64,000 nucleotides of DNA from Pollenia angustigena. Its lineage: Eukaryota; Arthropoda; Insecta; Diptera; Polleniidae. The translations under genes and the position numbers were made by a program. Positions 23,652 to 35,529 of this stretch are shown here, piece by piece. Location: NCBI GenBank assembly GCA_930367215.1, contig OV884059.1, positions 7,216,945 to 7,280,944 on the forward strand. Reading direction: 5' to 3'. The notes below the pieces were generated by a model. It made no database searches and was not told the DNA's origin. It saw only the letters and a program-made list of their open reading frames with translations. Every line of letters begins with the position of its first letter. Position 1 is the first letter of the stretch.

Positions 23652-23903
23652 TAGAATATACAAACAGAAAACAAATCCAAAAAAAATAAATGTTTGGTTT
23701 TCTGAAAATCTTTAATTCTACTAAAATAAGCCCCGCCCCTTATTTATAAATTTTTTAACTAATGAAATATGACGGGACTGTACCAAAAATTTTATTAATT
23801 GTGAAATTAAAACTGTTGATTGAGCATGCTTTATTATGGAAATAATTATTAAATATCACAAATACATTAATAAGACTAACCTAGCAATATCAAAACCAAA
23901 CAT

Positions 23904-24009
23904 TATGACGACCAAAAGTCTGCAAGCCATCGTTTTTGGCCCACATAAAGTATACCTATTATTTTACTCCCTTATTATAGGTATAACATGAAATGTACTT
24001 ATTATTTTC

Positions 24010-24055
<46 letters not shown>

Positions 24056-24952
24056 GATTATTATTATTATTATTATTACTTATCTTGCCCACATAAAATT
24101 AAGTTATCATATAGTTTTACTATTACTGTATGGAAGGTGATTACTATTTTATTGTTATTATTCTAATTGCCAGTATTATTTTGTTCACATGAAATTGTGT
24201 TTCCTTACTAAACTTGAAATGTATTATTATTTTGAAATATGAAATTATTCTTTGTTAATTATATTTATATACATACTGTGTGGTTCCATCTTGTTAACGT
24301 AATTAATTCAAATTTAAAAAAAAGATAACGCCATCTGTGACCGAGTAGGAAACTACGGCAAAATGTATACGTAAGCTAGGAAATATGGGACGATTGAAAC
24401 AGCTGTGATCGAACCACTAATATACGTACGCATGTGTGTGTATGAGTTGCGTGTACGAAAACTGCTATAAAAGCATAGTGGTTGATCACAAGCAGTCAGT
24501 CAGCTTACCGCCGCCGACTAGGTAAGAACTTATTTAATTGCTTGAGAGTAATACTCCATCAATTAAATAAAGTTAGCAAAGAGACTCTGGGTCATACTCG
24601 TTCTCCTAGCATTGCCTTAAAGTGGTTTAAGAGTCCTCCGCATCTGATTGCCTGGGTTATACCCCGTCAGAGCGTTGGTCACTGGGTACGTGGAAGATTC
24701 TAGGGTTATACTCGATCTCCCAGCGCCACCCAGTTCTCTTGTACACTCAGGTCGCCCTGCGGTTTGTATGGTTAAGTAAAGTACGGTTACTCTTACTTGT
24801 ATTGTTAAATAAGTACGGTCTAGCGCGTCGTGTTAAATAAAGTACAGTTTTGTAACGTTTCACGAAGACCTGCGTTTTATTTCTTTTGGGAAAAGTGAAC
24901 CCTGGGACCGAGAGCATACCCCAGCATACCAGTGAAGAATCATATCGTTACA
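23904..24952 (+). repeat. 5' LTR of left-arm Gypsy element
   Basis: It runs from TATGACGACC (the expected TG mutated to TA) to CGTTACA, 1,049 bp. The U3 part contains a (TTA)n microsatellite (about 24,010-24,077). It carries the promoter at 24,466-24,500. Its downstream part is unusually G+C-rich and contains repeated GGGTTATACTCGATCTCC-like words. The 3' LTR lacks about 54 bp and about 150 bp found here, so the two LTRs have diverged by deletion. Confidence 0.85.
24466..24502 (+). promoter_or_regulatory. LTR core promoter (TATA + initiator)
   Basis: TATAAAAG begins at 24,466 and a TCAGTCAG initiator has its A at 24,498, 32 bp downstream, the canonical insect spacing. Transcription of the element, and so the start of R, is expected at about 24,498. 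The same pair exists in the 3' LTR (about 29,800-29,840) and, reversed, in the right arm at 47,034-47,002. Confidence 0.8.
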
Positions 24953-24953
24953 T

Positions 24954-24970
24954 TGCGCCCTAGCAGGGAC
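24954..24970 (+). other. Primer binding site, lysine-tRNA type
   Basis: TGCGCCCTAGCAGGGAC follows the LTR by one base. The right arm keeps the intact form TGGCGCCCTAGCAGGGAC (46,529-46,546, reversed), which closely matches the 3' end complement of a lysine tRNA. Here one G has mutated to T. Confidence 0.8.
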
Positions 24971-25081
24971 AATAGAAGATTGTCAAGAAAAAAAAAAAAA
25001 AAATATAAGTAAAAGACAGTGCACGGGGGGGAAAAGAACGTTAGTCATTTGTGGAAAATTTAAAAATAAATATTCATACAT

Positions 25082-25112
<31 letters not shown>

Positions 25113-25155
25113 ATTTTTTTAAATAAAGGAAAAGTAAGCAAATAAATAAATACCA

Positions 25156-26151
25156 ATGGAACCTATTAAAAGTGGGAAAGTGGCGTTGAGGAACTCATGG
25201 GTATATACCCTCAAACGTGACGAATTGGTGTCTTATCTTAACGAATTCCAACTGCATACGACCGGCACCGTAGAGGACCTGCGCAAGCGTTGTGTCAAAT
25301 TTATTGGTATGGAACATAACGACGAGGAGTTCGCCCGGTTGGTAGAGATTCAAACGAGGCATGAAACGTCGGGCCCTGTCCCTTCTCCAAGTCTACTGGT
25401 ACCAGCGGAATACCATCTGACCAGATCACCGGCAAAGGAGGAACGTTGTTCAGAAAATAACCACACCATGGCTCGCCGGTGCGAAACAGCGGGAGTTGAG
25501 ACGCGTACTGAGGTAATCGACAGCGTTAGGAAATGGGGACTCAGATATGATGGACTGCACGACCCCCTAGAGTTCATAGAACGTGCTGAGGAATTATCCC
25601 GAATGTACTATGTCTCCCTAGATGAATTACCTCACATAATGCCGGTATTCTTGTGCAAACGCGCGCTTGTCTGGTATCGTAACAACAACAAAGCGTGGCC
25701 CAGATGGGACGAGTTCAAAGTTGATTTCTGCACCTTCTTCCTACCCCCGAGGTACTATGAGAAACTAGAAGACGAAGTGGAGAATCGCACCCAGGGGTCC
25801 AATGAAAATTTCGAAGACTACGTCCTGGCATTACAAAACCTGATGAGGCATACCAAATTGAGTGAGGCGCAGAAAATGGAACGAATCTTCCGGAATTGCC
25901 ACACAGACTACAAATGGTATATCCGTCGGAAAGATTTTTCTTCATTAGCCGAACTTCTAACCTTGGCCGAGGACCTCGAAAGTATAAAAACCACTTCTCA
26001 CCAAAACCACAGTAGCCACACTAGGCCTTCGCCATCCAGTGGACAACAAGGCCTCAGGTGTCACTCATGCGGGGACCCAGGCCACCAAGCTAACCGATGT
26101 ACACACAACCACCGAAACTCGGGAACCCCCTTTGTAGGGCGACAACACTGA
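25156..26151 (+). CDS. gag: Gag polyprotein of left-arm Gypsy element
   Basis: This is an intact 331-codon frame encoding the structural protein that forms the retrotransposon particle and packages its RNA. Residues about 14-46 (LKRDELVSYLNEFQ..TGTVEDLRKR) have the pattern of a SAP-type DNA-binding helix pair. Residues about 125-278 form the retrotransposon Gag capsid-like region (WGLRYDG...WYRNNNKAWPRW...FFLPPRYYEKLED). A single zinc knuckle, Cys-x2-Cys-x4-His-x4-Cys, lies at 302-315. The start is the first ATG after the primer site and an A-rich leader. The protease frame overlaps its end in the -1 frame, implying a ribosomal frameshift in the active ancestor. The right-arm copy differs at two residues (Pro/Leu in HD-x-LEF, Glu/Lys in NENF-x-DY). 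Confidence 0.85.
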   Translation: MEPIKSGKVALRNSWVYTLKRDELVSYLNEFQLHTTGTVEDLRKRCVKFIGMEHNDEEFARLVEIQTRHETSGPVPSPSLLVPAEYHLTRSPAKEERCSENNHTMARRCETAGVETRTEVIDSVRKWGLRYDGLHDPLEFIERAEELSRMYYVSLDELPHIMPVFLCKRALVWYRNNNKAWPRWDEFKVDFCTFFLPPRYYEKLEDEVENRTQGSNENFEDYVLALQNLMRHTKLSEAQKMERIFRNCHTDYKWYIRRKDFSSLAELLTLAEDLESIKTTSHQNHSSHTRPSPSSGQQGLRCHSCGDPGHQANRCTHNHRNSGTPFVGRQH

Positions 26152-29147
26152 GGCTTGCCGACCTCCCAACTAACCAGTCTTCAGAAAATAAAACCTTGTT
26201 ACAGTGCGAAGAAACTCGAATGACGGCGACAATAATTATCAAGGACAAGTTAATAATTTCAACAATAGACACGGGGGCAACCCGGAACTTTATGAGAGCT
26301 GACTTTGTGTAGCAATTTAGAGGGGAAGTAAAGAAGGTCAGAGAGGACTTTGAAGTAATCCTAGCGGATGGAACACGGAAACAGATCACAGAAGCGGTCC
26401 AAGTAGATGTCACTTTCGGCAACAAAACTAAACGATGTACGTTTTATCTCATGGCTGAATTCTTTGAAGAGGTGTTGTTGGGTCTGAAATTTTTGCGAGC
26501 CTTTGATACTACTATATAATGTGCCGGCTTATCCCTTAACTGTGGGGCAGAGTACGGGGCCGAAGGCGTATGTAGTGTGGTCCAAGAGATTAGCGATAAC
26601 GGATCATTGGAGGATACGGACAAACATGAGTCCCGACCTCGCACCATCCCTGATCACGGTCCCGAAGAACAGCGCTTAATCAAGACCTTTTTGGAAACCG
26701 AACTCCCGAAATTCGCAAATATTACGAGATTGTCCAATATCGCCACCCATAAAATAATCTTGAAGGATGACCGCCCCATCAAGATAAGATATGCCCAGCG
26801 AAACCCCGCCATGCAAGCTATCATTGACGCAGAGGTAAACAAACTGATTGCCCAAGGTTGCATAGAGCCTTCTACTAGCCCATATAGTTTCCCGATTAAA
26901 CTAGCTTGAAGAAAAATGGCACGTGGAGGTTGTGTCTGGATTACCGCCAACTAAACTCAAGGTCAGTACCCGATGCCTATCCTTTACCTAGAATAGATAC
27001 GATTTTGAATCGTTTACGAGAGGCAAATTACGTTAGTAGCCTCGACCTTAAAGACGGTTATTGGCAGATACCCATGGATAGCGCCAGTAAAAAGTACACC
27101 GCCTTCGCCGTCACAGGCCGGGGATTATACCAATGGCGTGTAATGCCATTTGGTCTTCATTCAGCACCAGCCACCTTCCAGAGGGCGCTTGATCACGTTA
27201 TCGGACCGGATATGGAACCATGCGCCTTTGCATACCTCGATGACATCATCGTAAAAGAGGTGTTCCGACGATTATTGAGAGCCAACCTCCGGATTAACCC
27301 AGAAAAGTGCGAGTTTTTCAAGCGTGAGACCAAGTACCTGGGCCATGTTGTTAGCGGGGAGGGCATAAAAACCGATCCCGAGAAGGTAGCAGCTTTACGA
27401 GAAATGAAGCCACCCTGTAATATAAGGGAGTTGCGACGGTTCCTGGGAGTAGCCTCATGGTACAGGAGGTTCGTCCCAGACTTCGCGAAGATCTCCCACC
27501 CGTTCACACAAATGCTAAAGAAAGGTAAGCATTGGAAATGGGGGGCAGAGCAACAGTCGGCGTTCGAAGCCCTGAAGGAAAAGTTAACCACAGCCCCAGT
27601 CTTAGCCTGCCCCGATTTCAGTAAAACTTCCACCCTACGGACGGATGCGAGCGACTATGGGATTGGAGCGGTCCCAGGAGCTAGAGGGAACCGAAAGAGT
27701 TATCGCATATGCGAGCCGGCACCTTAACCAAGCGGAAAAGAATTATTCTGTTACCGAGAAGGAATGCCTGGCTATAATATGGGGAATCAGGAAGATGAGA
27801 CCCTATCTTGAGGGGTATCCATTCCAAATCATCACCGACCACCTGTCGCTGAAGTGGCTGAATTCAATTGAAACCCTACGGGACGGTTGGCCAGATGGGC
27901 ATTGGAACTCCAACAGTTCGATTTCACAGTGACCTACCGAAAGGGAAAAAACAATGTCGTGGCCGATGCTCTCTCGAGACAACCTTTCGAAACGCTCAAC
28001 GTCGCCGGTGTGGAATCTACCCCCGAAACCTGCCCATGGTTGGTCAAAAGAATCAAGGAGGTACGCGAGCACCCGGAGAAGTATCCGGAATACAGCGTTA
28101 TCAACGGCCAACTATATCGACACTTCCCCAGTAACGTTAATGCTGATGATCCAAACGCATGGAAATTGTGTGTCGCAAGTCCCTTGAGGAGTCGGGTGAT
28201 GAAAGAAAACCATGACATACCGGCAGCCGGTCATCTCGGCATAAGGAAAACGGGCAACAGAATTGCCACACGTTACTACTGGCCGGGAATGTTCCGCGAT
28301 GTGGGTCGTTACGTACGTAGGTGTAAGTCCTGTCAACGTTATAAGGTAAGCCAACCCGTATCGAAGCACGGCTGCACGATGCTTCTCGTGTTTGTGGACC
28401 GATTTTCCAAGTGGGCCGAGTTGGTACCCCTCCGTAAGGCAACGTTCGAGAGTCTTGTTAAAGCCTTTAGGGATTTCTAGATACGGGGTACCTAAGATGT
28501 TAATTACCGACAACGGTACTCAGTTCACATCACGCGTCTTCAAAAGATGTCTTGCGGACTTCGGAGTTATCCAGCAATTTACCGCCCCTTACACTCCGCA
28601 AGAGAACCCCACCGAACGAACGAATCGAACCATAAAGACGATAATCGCGCAGTTCACCAACCAACAACACAACAGATGGGATGAATTCGTACCCGAAGTT
28701 ATGTTGGCAATAAATAGCAGTGTATCCGAAGCCACGGGGTATTCTCCGGCGTTCCTTATCCAAGGACGAGAACCCCGACTACCAAACGCTTACTATGATG
28801 AGGTTGGTACTGGAGCCAGCAACCTTTCACCTAATGAACGTGCCCAGGAGTTAAAAGAGGTTTTTTCTATCGTCAAAAGGAATCTAATGAACGCTTCACT
28901 AGGACAACAGCGCCACTACAACTTACGGCGACGCGCGTGGAAACCAAAACCAGGGGACCTAGTATTGGTCCGGCAACACCCCTTATCAAATGCACAGGAG
29001 AATTTTGCAGCCAAACTCGCACCAAAGTTCGGGGGTCCCTACCGAGTACTTGATTTCATATCTCCGGTGATAGTTCAACTAGAAGGCTGGAAGAATAGAG
29101 AGCGTAGACGGGCCCATATTAGTGATCTGAAGCCTTATATTGATTAA
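26097..29147 (+). pseudogene. pol: Pol of left-arm Gypsy element, broken
   Basis: Order: protease with active-site DTGA (about 26,268-26,280) and a second half ending LLGLKFL; reverse transcriptase with LDYRQLN, SSLDLKDGYWQI, FGLHSAPATFQRALD and catalytic YLDD (about 27,232-27,243); RNase H with TDASDYG and EKNYSVTEKECLAI; integrase zinc finger (H-x-H...CKSCQ, about 28,205-28,340); TDNGTQF and the PQENPTERTNR catalytic blocks; C-terminal FGGPYRV (GPY/F module). Damage: stops at 26,310 and 26,517; frameshifts near 26,905, 27,670, 27,880 and 28,480. About 14 residues expected after YLDD are missing. A deletion before VSKHGCTM removes the first integrase Asp. It cannot transpose by itself. Every lesion is also in the right arm. 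Confidence 0.9.
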
Positions 29148-29240
29148 CCACTTATTCACTTGTTACCGATAGATGTCTTGGAATAAAATTACCAACCATC
29201 ATAAGGAAGAGAATCACCCTTGGTGACAACAGCACAGCTC

Positions 29241-29258
29241 AGTAGAGGAGGGAGGCAA
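29241..29258 (+). other. Polypurine tract of left-arm Gypsy element
   Basis: AGTAGAGGAGGGAGGCAA directly precedes the 3' LTR. It is the expected plus-strand primer site. Confidence 0.8.
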
Positions 29259-30094
29259 TGTGACGACCAAAAGTCTGCAAGCCATCGTTTTTGGCCCACA
29301 TGAAGTGTACCTATTATTTTACTCCCTTATTATAGGTATAACATGAAATTTACTTATTATTTTCGTATTATTATTATTATTATTATTATTATGATTATTA
29401 TTATTATTATTATTACTTATCTTGCCCACATAAAATGAAGTTATCATATAGTTTTACTATTACTGTATGGAAGGTGATTACTATTTTATTGTTATTATTC
29501 TTATCGCCAGTATTATTTTGTTCACATGAAATTGTGTTTCCTTACTAAACTTGAAATGTATTATTATTTTGAAATATGAAATTATTCTTTGTTAATTATA
29601 TTAATATACATACTGTGTGGTTCCATCTTGTTAACGTAATTAATTCAAATTTTAAAATAAGATAACGCCATATGTGACCGAGTAGGAAACTACGGCAAAA
29701 TGTATACGTAAGCTAGGAAATATGGGACGATTGAAACAGCAGTGATCGAACCACTAATATACGTACGCATGTGTGTGTATGAGTTGCGTGTACGAAAACT
29801 GCTATAAAAGCAGAGTGGTCGATCACAAGCAGTCAGTCAGCTTACCGCCGCCGACTAGGTAAGAACTTATTTAATTGCTTGAGAGTAATACTCCATCAAT
29901 TAAATAAAGTTAGCTAAGAGTCCTCCGCATCTGATTGCCTGGGTTATACCCCGTCAGAGCGTTGGTCACTGGGTACGTGGAAGATTCTAGGGTTATACTC
30001 GATCTCCCAGCGCCACCCAGTTCTCTTGTACACTCAGGTCGCCCTGGGACCGAGAGCATACCCCAGCATACCAGTGAAGAATCACGTCGTTACA
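29259..30094 (+). repeat. 3' LTR of left-arm Gypsy element
   Basis: It runs from TGTGACGACC to CGTTACA, 836 bp. Compared with the 5' LTR it lacks about 54 bp after AAATAAAGTTAGC and about 150 bp after GGTCGCCCTG. The right-arm 3' LTR (889 bp) has only the second deletion, so the 54-bp loss happened in this arm after the arms separated. Confidence 0.85.
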
Positions 30095-30244
30095 ACATGA
30101 TTGAACATGAATATTATTTTTGTCAAGCTAATAGGGCCTAAATTTCTTCAATGTAAATAAAATTCAATTTTTATTACAATATTTTGTTTAAAAGCAAAAT
30201 TTTTATCTATAATAATAAAGAGATATAAATATTAAATGAAATGG

Positions 30245-30935
30245 AAAAAATTTTGTTTATTTAGAGGCAGGTGTTAAATTTCTTCTTGTACGTGTCTTGA
30301 AGATTTTAAATTTTGTGAGGGATGATAATTTTACTTGTGCGTATTCATATTGATGATTTACAAGTTGTTTATTTAGTGGAAGGTGTGAAATTTCTTCGTG
30401 TACGTGTCTTGAAGATTTTAAATTTTGTGAGGGATGATAATTTTACTTGTGCGTATTCATATTGATGATTTACAAGTTGTTTATTTAGTGGAAGTTGTGA
30501 AATTTCTTCGTGTACGTGTCTTGAAGATTTTAAAATTTTGTGAGGGATGATAATTTTACTTGTGCGTTTTCGTATTAAAGATAAAACTGATCGTGGAATA
30601 ATTATTTTTTTAGTTTTTTTCAGTTATTGTGTATGTGTTTAGAATAGTTAATGACTTTGTTGCATAGGTTTTCTAGTGACTTTCTGCTTTGAATGCCTCG
30701 GTAGGCTTGTGGGATCAACCACTTTTTTTTATATCAACAGCAACCGGCTGCACATCACTTTAAATTACATTTAACAAATAGAAGGAGTTGTAATTTTTGG
30801 GTTTTGTTAATCTTAAATAGAATTATACATATATATATATATTTTTTTTGCGCAGATTTGATTATCACAAGAGACTCTGGTCTGTTTCACTACAACGGAC
30901 TAAAGATCTAAGTAACTATTGATCGGTTAATTAAG
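30245..30935 (+). repeat. Direct repeat flanking the Gypsy element, copy 2, with ~120-bp tandem triplication
   Basis: The module GAAATTTCTTCGTGTACGTG...GATAATTTTACTTGTGCGT is repeated three times in tandem (period about 120 bp). It is followed by the GTAGGCTTGTGGGAT, CAACAGCAACCGGCTGCAC and CTGTTTCACTACAACGGAC modules also found at 23,022-23,480, in a different order. The same triplication stands reversed at about 40,860-41,170. Confidence 0.65.
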
Positions 30936-31640
30936 TTAACATATAATTTTTGTTGATAACACTTAAAAAACATTTTCTAAAAACATTTACAGATAGTTTC
31001 ACTATTACTCAATGTTTATAACCTTTTATTTATTTTTTTTTTCTAGTTTGATACTCTATAATATAAGTTTAATGAAGAATTTTTCTATGGTTTGATACTC
31101 TACAATGACAGTATAGTTAAGAATTTAGTTCAATCCATGGATACACTTCATACAGTTAATAATTATACATTATACATACAAATACAATAAAATTTCCATT
31201 TTATTAACCATAGTACATGGTTTATTAATTGTTTTGATAATATTTAGTAAAAGTTTATATATAGTATAAACTTGAAGTCGACTATACCAATAGAATATTA
31301 AATGTTACTGAAAAAAGGAAATCATATTACAAAATCAATTAAGATGATCTAAAAAAGAGTATTACATAGGAGTTTTGAATATTTAATAAGGAAATATCTA
31401 TTATATCTGCTTATAATTATCAGTTAGGAATTTAAAGATAACAAATTTGTTTTATAATTAGTACAGCTTTATATGTTTTTTTTTTTCTAGTTTATTAACC
31501 ATATATATCATACCATACCATTATAATCCATAGAATATAAAACAATTTAAAATAGTTAAATCCGCAAAAGAAAATCACAAACTTTATTTATTTATGTAAA
31601 ACCTTACTCCATTAATCATTTATTTATACTTTATATATAC
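30936..31640. other. AT-rich non-coding stretch in left arm
   Basis: No gene. It is mirrored closely at about 39,800-40,500. Confidence 0.5.
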
Positions 31641-31649
31641 TAATACCAT

Positions 31650-34210
31650 GAAATGAATAGTTCAATAACCATATTATATGGTTTATTTAATGTTTTTGTA
31701 TACCGTTTTGTAATTCCTATAATTTGTTTTCCTATTATTTCCCTTCTATATTTAATATTTATACACTTCCATACATCCTTAAATATACATTCTGTTTTAA
31801 AAATTTCTACTATACATATATAAAATTTTTTTTCTTATACTAACATTCTATATTTAATCTTAGTATTATGATCTTACTCTTGATTTTAATCTTAGTCTTA
31901 ATGTTGATCTTAGTAGTAGTCTTTTGGTCTTGGTTTTATAGTTTCGGATTTCGATCTTGTTTTTTTTTTGTTTATAGACTTGCAACATTACTCTTGTATT
32001 ACTCTTGCGTGCTGCTTTGTTTACGTTTTCTTAGACTGAATACATATCTGGAAATTTAAAATTTCTTTAATTACATATAAAATATCTATCTACTGTTATA
32101 CGAATGCGTTGAACTTAGTGTTTTCAATTGAAATATTAAACTTCGATTTTAAACAAACATATGCATCTTTTATTTTATATGGGAAATTAATACTCGGTAC
32201 TAGCGACAACCTCGAAGCTTGCACCGACCCCAGTTTTTATTACGTGCAAGAATCGAGTTTATACTATACTTCATTCTCATCAAACTGATCACACAAGGCG
32301 ATTTTAAGAAAATCCATACTAATCCTTTCCATTTTATCAAATCTATCCATTATATTATTATTTTAATTTTAAAAATTCTTATAAATTCTATTCAGTTCTC
32401 ACATAATTTAATTCATTCTATATACAACCTTAACCAGTAACTCATATTTATATATACAGTTTTTTCAAACCACTTTTAAAATTATTTTGATTTTTACTTG
32501 TCTACTATATTAAAAAATAATCTATAAACTTAAATGAAAATTTAGGTTTATATTAAGTAATTTGATTATACGCTGAGATACGCTGATGGTTTTTCTACCT
32601 TTAATTTATATATTGGATAGAAAGTTACATCTGAATGTAGTGTTTCGGTAAGAATGTCTCTATATTACTTTAAATCAGGTTTCTTATAATACAAAGTTTT
32701 TGAATGAAATATGAACAATCCTCAAATCAAACCATCAATTACCATCATGATCTTATTAATGTCATATATTTTTTTTTTCATTATTTTTATTATTCGTTAA
32801 AAACTTTATATTCTTATATATAGGAGATGCATATGATTTTGGATTTCTCCTTCATTTTAAAATTGTTTGATTTTACAATTTTCATATTAGTTATTTCAGC
32901 CTTTTCATTATCATTATGATCATTATCATAATCATCATAATTAAGATCAGTTATATTCTTTGCTCATTAAAAACAACAATTCTATTATCTTATGTTTTTT
33001 TTCTAGTTTGCTACTCTATAATATTAGTTTAATGAAGAGTTTTTCTATACCACGAAATGAATAGTTTAATAACCATATTATATGGTTTATTTAATGTTTT
33101 TGCATACAGTTTTGTTATTCGTATAATTTGTTTTCCTTTTATTTCCCCTTCTATACTTAATATTTATATACCTCCATACATCCTTAAATATACATTATGT
33201 TTTAAGCATTTCTATACTATACATATATATAAATTTTTTCCTTTACTAACATTCCTATATTTAGTCTTAATCTTATGATCTTAGTCTTGATTTTAATCTT
33301 AATCTTAGTGTTAATCTTGATAGTAGCCTTTTGGTCTTGGTTTTATAGTTTCGGATCTCAATCTTAGTTTTTGTATAGACATCTCATTTACAAACCTATA
33401 ACTTCAATCTCATCAAACCTATCACACAAGACGATTGTCTTCTGTTTTTCAAGAAAATCCATACTAATCCTTTCAATTTTATCAACTCTATCCATTATAT
33501 TATTATTTTAATTTTAACAAATCTTATAAATTCTATTCAGTTCTCACATAATTTTATTCATTGTAAATACAACCTTAACCATTATCTCATATTTATATAT
33601 ACAATTTTTCAAACCACTTTTAAAAACATAGTTTGATTTGTACTTGTCTTCTATATTAAAAAATAATCCATAAACTTAAATGAAAATTTAGGTTTATATT
33701 AAGTAATTTGATTATACACTGAGATACGCTGATAGTTTTTCTACCTTAAATTTTTATATTGGATAGAAAGTTACACCTGAATGTATTGTTTCGGTAAGAA
33801 TGTCTCTATATTACTTTAAATCAGGTTTCTTATAATACAGAGTTTTTAAATGAAATATTAACAATCCTAATGTTAATTTCAATCTAATTTCATTTAAATC
33901 ATATATATATATATATTAATTTGTTAGAATCAAACCATCAATTACCATCATGATCTTATTAATGCAATATATTTTTTTTTTTTATTATTTTTATTATTCG
34001 TTAAAAACTTTATATTCTTATATGTAGAAGATACATATGATTTAGGATTTCTCCTTCATTTTAAAATTGTTTGATTTGAAAATTTTCATATTAGTTATTT
34101 CAACCTTTTCATTATCATTATACTCATTATCATAATCATCATAATTGAGATTAGTTATATTCTTTTCTCATTAAAACCAACAATTCTATTATTATAATCA
34201 TCAAAATTGG
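31650..34210 (+). repeat. Diverged tandem duplication of a ~1.2-1.4-kb AT-rich unit
   Basis: Unit 1 (about 31,650-33,040) and unit 2 (about 33,050-34,210) share the same landmarks in order: ATGAATAGTT(C/T)AATAACCATA, TTGGTCTTGGTTTTATAGTTTCGGAT, AATCCATACTAATCCTTTC, ACCATCATGATCTTATTAATG and a CATTATCATAATCATCATAATT-like stretch. The offset shrinks from about 1,400 to 1,220 bp along the unit because of deletions. Neither copy codes: the 73-residue frame at 33,057 is broken in unit 1. It is mirrored at about 37,450-39,790, where unit 2 has lost about 310 bp more. Confidence 0.7.
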
Positions 34211-35036
34211 GTTTATATATTTTGTTTTTATTTTTTCGTTGAAACCAACAAATCATAATCACTATTATCAAAATCAGGTTTATATATGTTTTTTTTTTAG
34301 TCAAGATACTTTAACATCATCATAATCAGAAATATTATTTTTACAAATGTTGATATTGTGATTTTAATTAAACTGGTTATAACCACCTAAGCTTGAAATG
34401 ATAGAGATGTTATCCGTTTAATTCTGTTGACTAATTCACATTTATTAAGACATATAGATAATAACAGAATTGATAGAGGATTCATAATTGAATAACTTTG
34501 AATAAGAATTGAGCTTATAGTTGGATGTAAGTACGATTTAAACAATAATAACCGACATCGAATGAGTGATTTATCATTTTATTTAATTGAAAACATACCA
34601 CTTTACATCAAGATACCTTATTTTTAATCTGGTAGCATAAAGCAGTTACCTATTTTTGATCTGGTAACGTAGAAACAGAGAGAATTAATATCAGATTTAA
34701 ATAACAAACCAAATATAAGATACATTATATAATCCAACAACAACAACAATATATTCAACATGAATTGATTCGAAATAAAATACACACAATTCTTAAATAT
34801 ATTCAATTAGTTTGTCTTATGATTATACTTTAGCTGAGAGAGATTCATACCATATACATATTTACACGTTATGCACTTACAACATAAAATTCAAAGTTTA
34901 TTAACCATAATATATGGTTTTATATCATGTTTTAACAGCAATCATTAAAAATTTATATATAATATAAACTTATAGTTGACTGTACCATCAGAATATTGAC
35001 TGATAATATCACAATAGAATCATATTACACAAACAA
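34211..35036. other. AT-rich non-coding stretch in left arm
   Basis: No gene supported. A near-identical inverted counterpart is at about 36,660-37,460. It includes a duplicated TA(C/T)C(A/T)-TTTTT(A/G)ATCTGGTA(G/A)C word at about 34,620-34,670. Confidence 0.5.
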
Positions 35037-35038
35037 TA

Positions 35039-35310
35039 CCCAGTAAAAACTTCGCCTACAAAATAATGTGTTGAGTAATCAGAAAAACATAAGAGCACTA
35101 CTTACAATTCTACTGAAAGAACCAATGAATTTTACAAGGGATGTCCCAAAATGAACGCATTAAAAAGTAAGTCATTATTTTTTTTACTTGCATACATCCA
35201 GAAAAAAGTAGTTATAGAAGTTGTTGTAGATGTAGTTATAGATGAAAGCTACAAAATAATGAGTTAAAGAAGCTATTCATTTTGAAAAAGTAGGCGAAGT
35301 TTTTACTGGG
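35039..35310. mobile_element. 272-bp MITE in left arm only, TA target, 21-bp perfect inverted ends
   Basis: Ends CCCAGTAAAAACTTCGCCTA... and their exact reverse complement (21 bp) are flanked by TA (35,037-35,038 and 35,311-35,312). The right arm at the mirror position (about 36,640-36,655) has one TA and no element: a clean empty site. This fits a Tc1/mariner-type MITE that inserted after the two arms existed. Internal direct repeats around CTACAAAATAATG are visible. Confidence 0.85.
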
Positions 35311-35529
35311 TATATAGAATATTATAAAGAGAAAGGTATAAATTCATATGTCTATAGGTAACAGTTAAGAATTTTACAATATATTGGTTTAAGATATGTT
35401 ATTTCTAATTAAGAGTTTAGTTTGATGGTTTTTGGAAGTTTATTTTCAATATAAATACATACATACATATTTGCTGATTTATTTCTATTTGATAATTTTT
35501 GATTTGATTGTTTTTTTTTTCTTCTTTTT

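Larger units (their letters stand above)
23904..30094 (+). mobile_element. Osvaldo-like Ty3/Gypsy LTR retrotransposon, left-arm copy (dead)
   Basis: The complete layout is present: 5' LTR, lysine-tRNA-type primer site, gag, protease, reverse transcriptase, RNase H, integrase, polypurine tract, 3' LTR. ACAT flanks it on both sides (23,900-23,903 and 30,095-30,098) as a 4-bp target duplication. RT before integrase places it in Ty3/Gypsy. The lysine primer site and long LTRs suggest the Osvaldo/Ulysses lineage (inference). There is no env-like frame between integrase and the 3' LTR. Gag is open, but pol has two stops, four frameshifts and internal losses, all shared with the right-arm copy. Confidence 0.9.

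Noticed and set aside
27193..27633. 146-residue minus-strand frame, and other antisense frames over pol (mirrored at 43,864-44,304)
   Set aside because: Shadow of the reverse transcriptase reading. Its conservation between arms is explained by the palindrome, and the sense strand carries the known motifs.
33057..33278. 73-residue hydrophobic frame present in both arms
   Set aside because: It is broken in the older tandem copy at about 31,655, so the frame is not under selection. Identity between arms only reflects the recent duplication.
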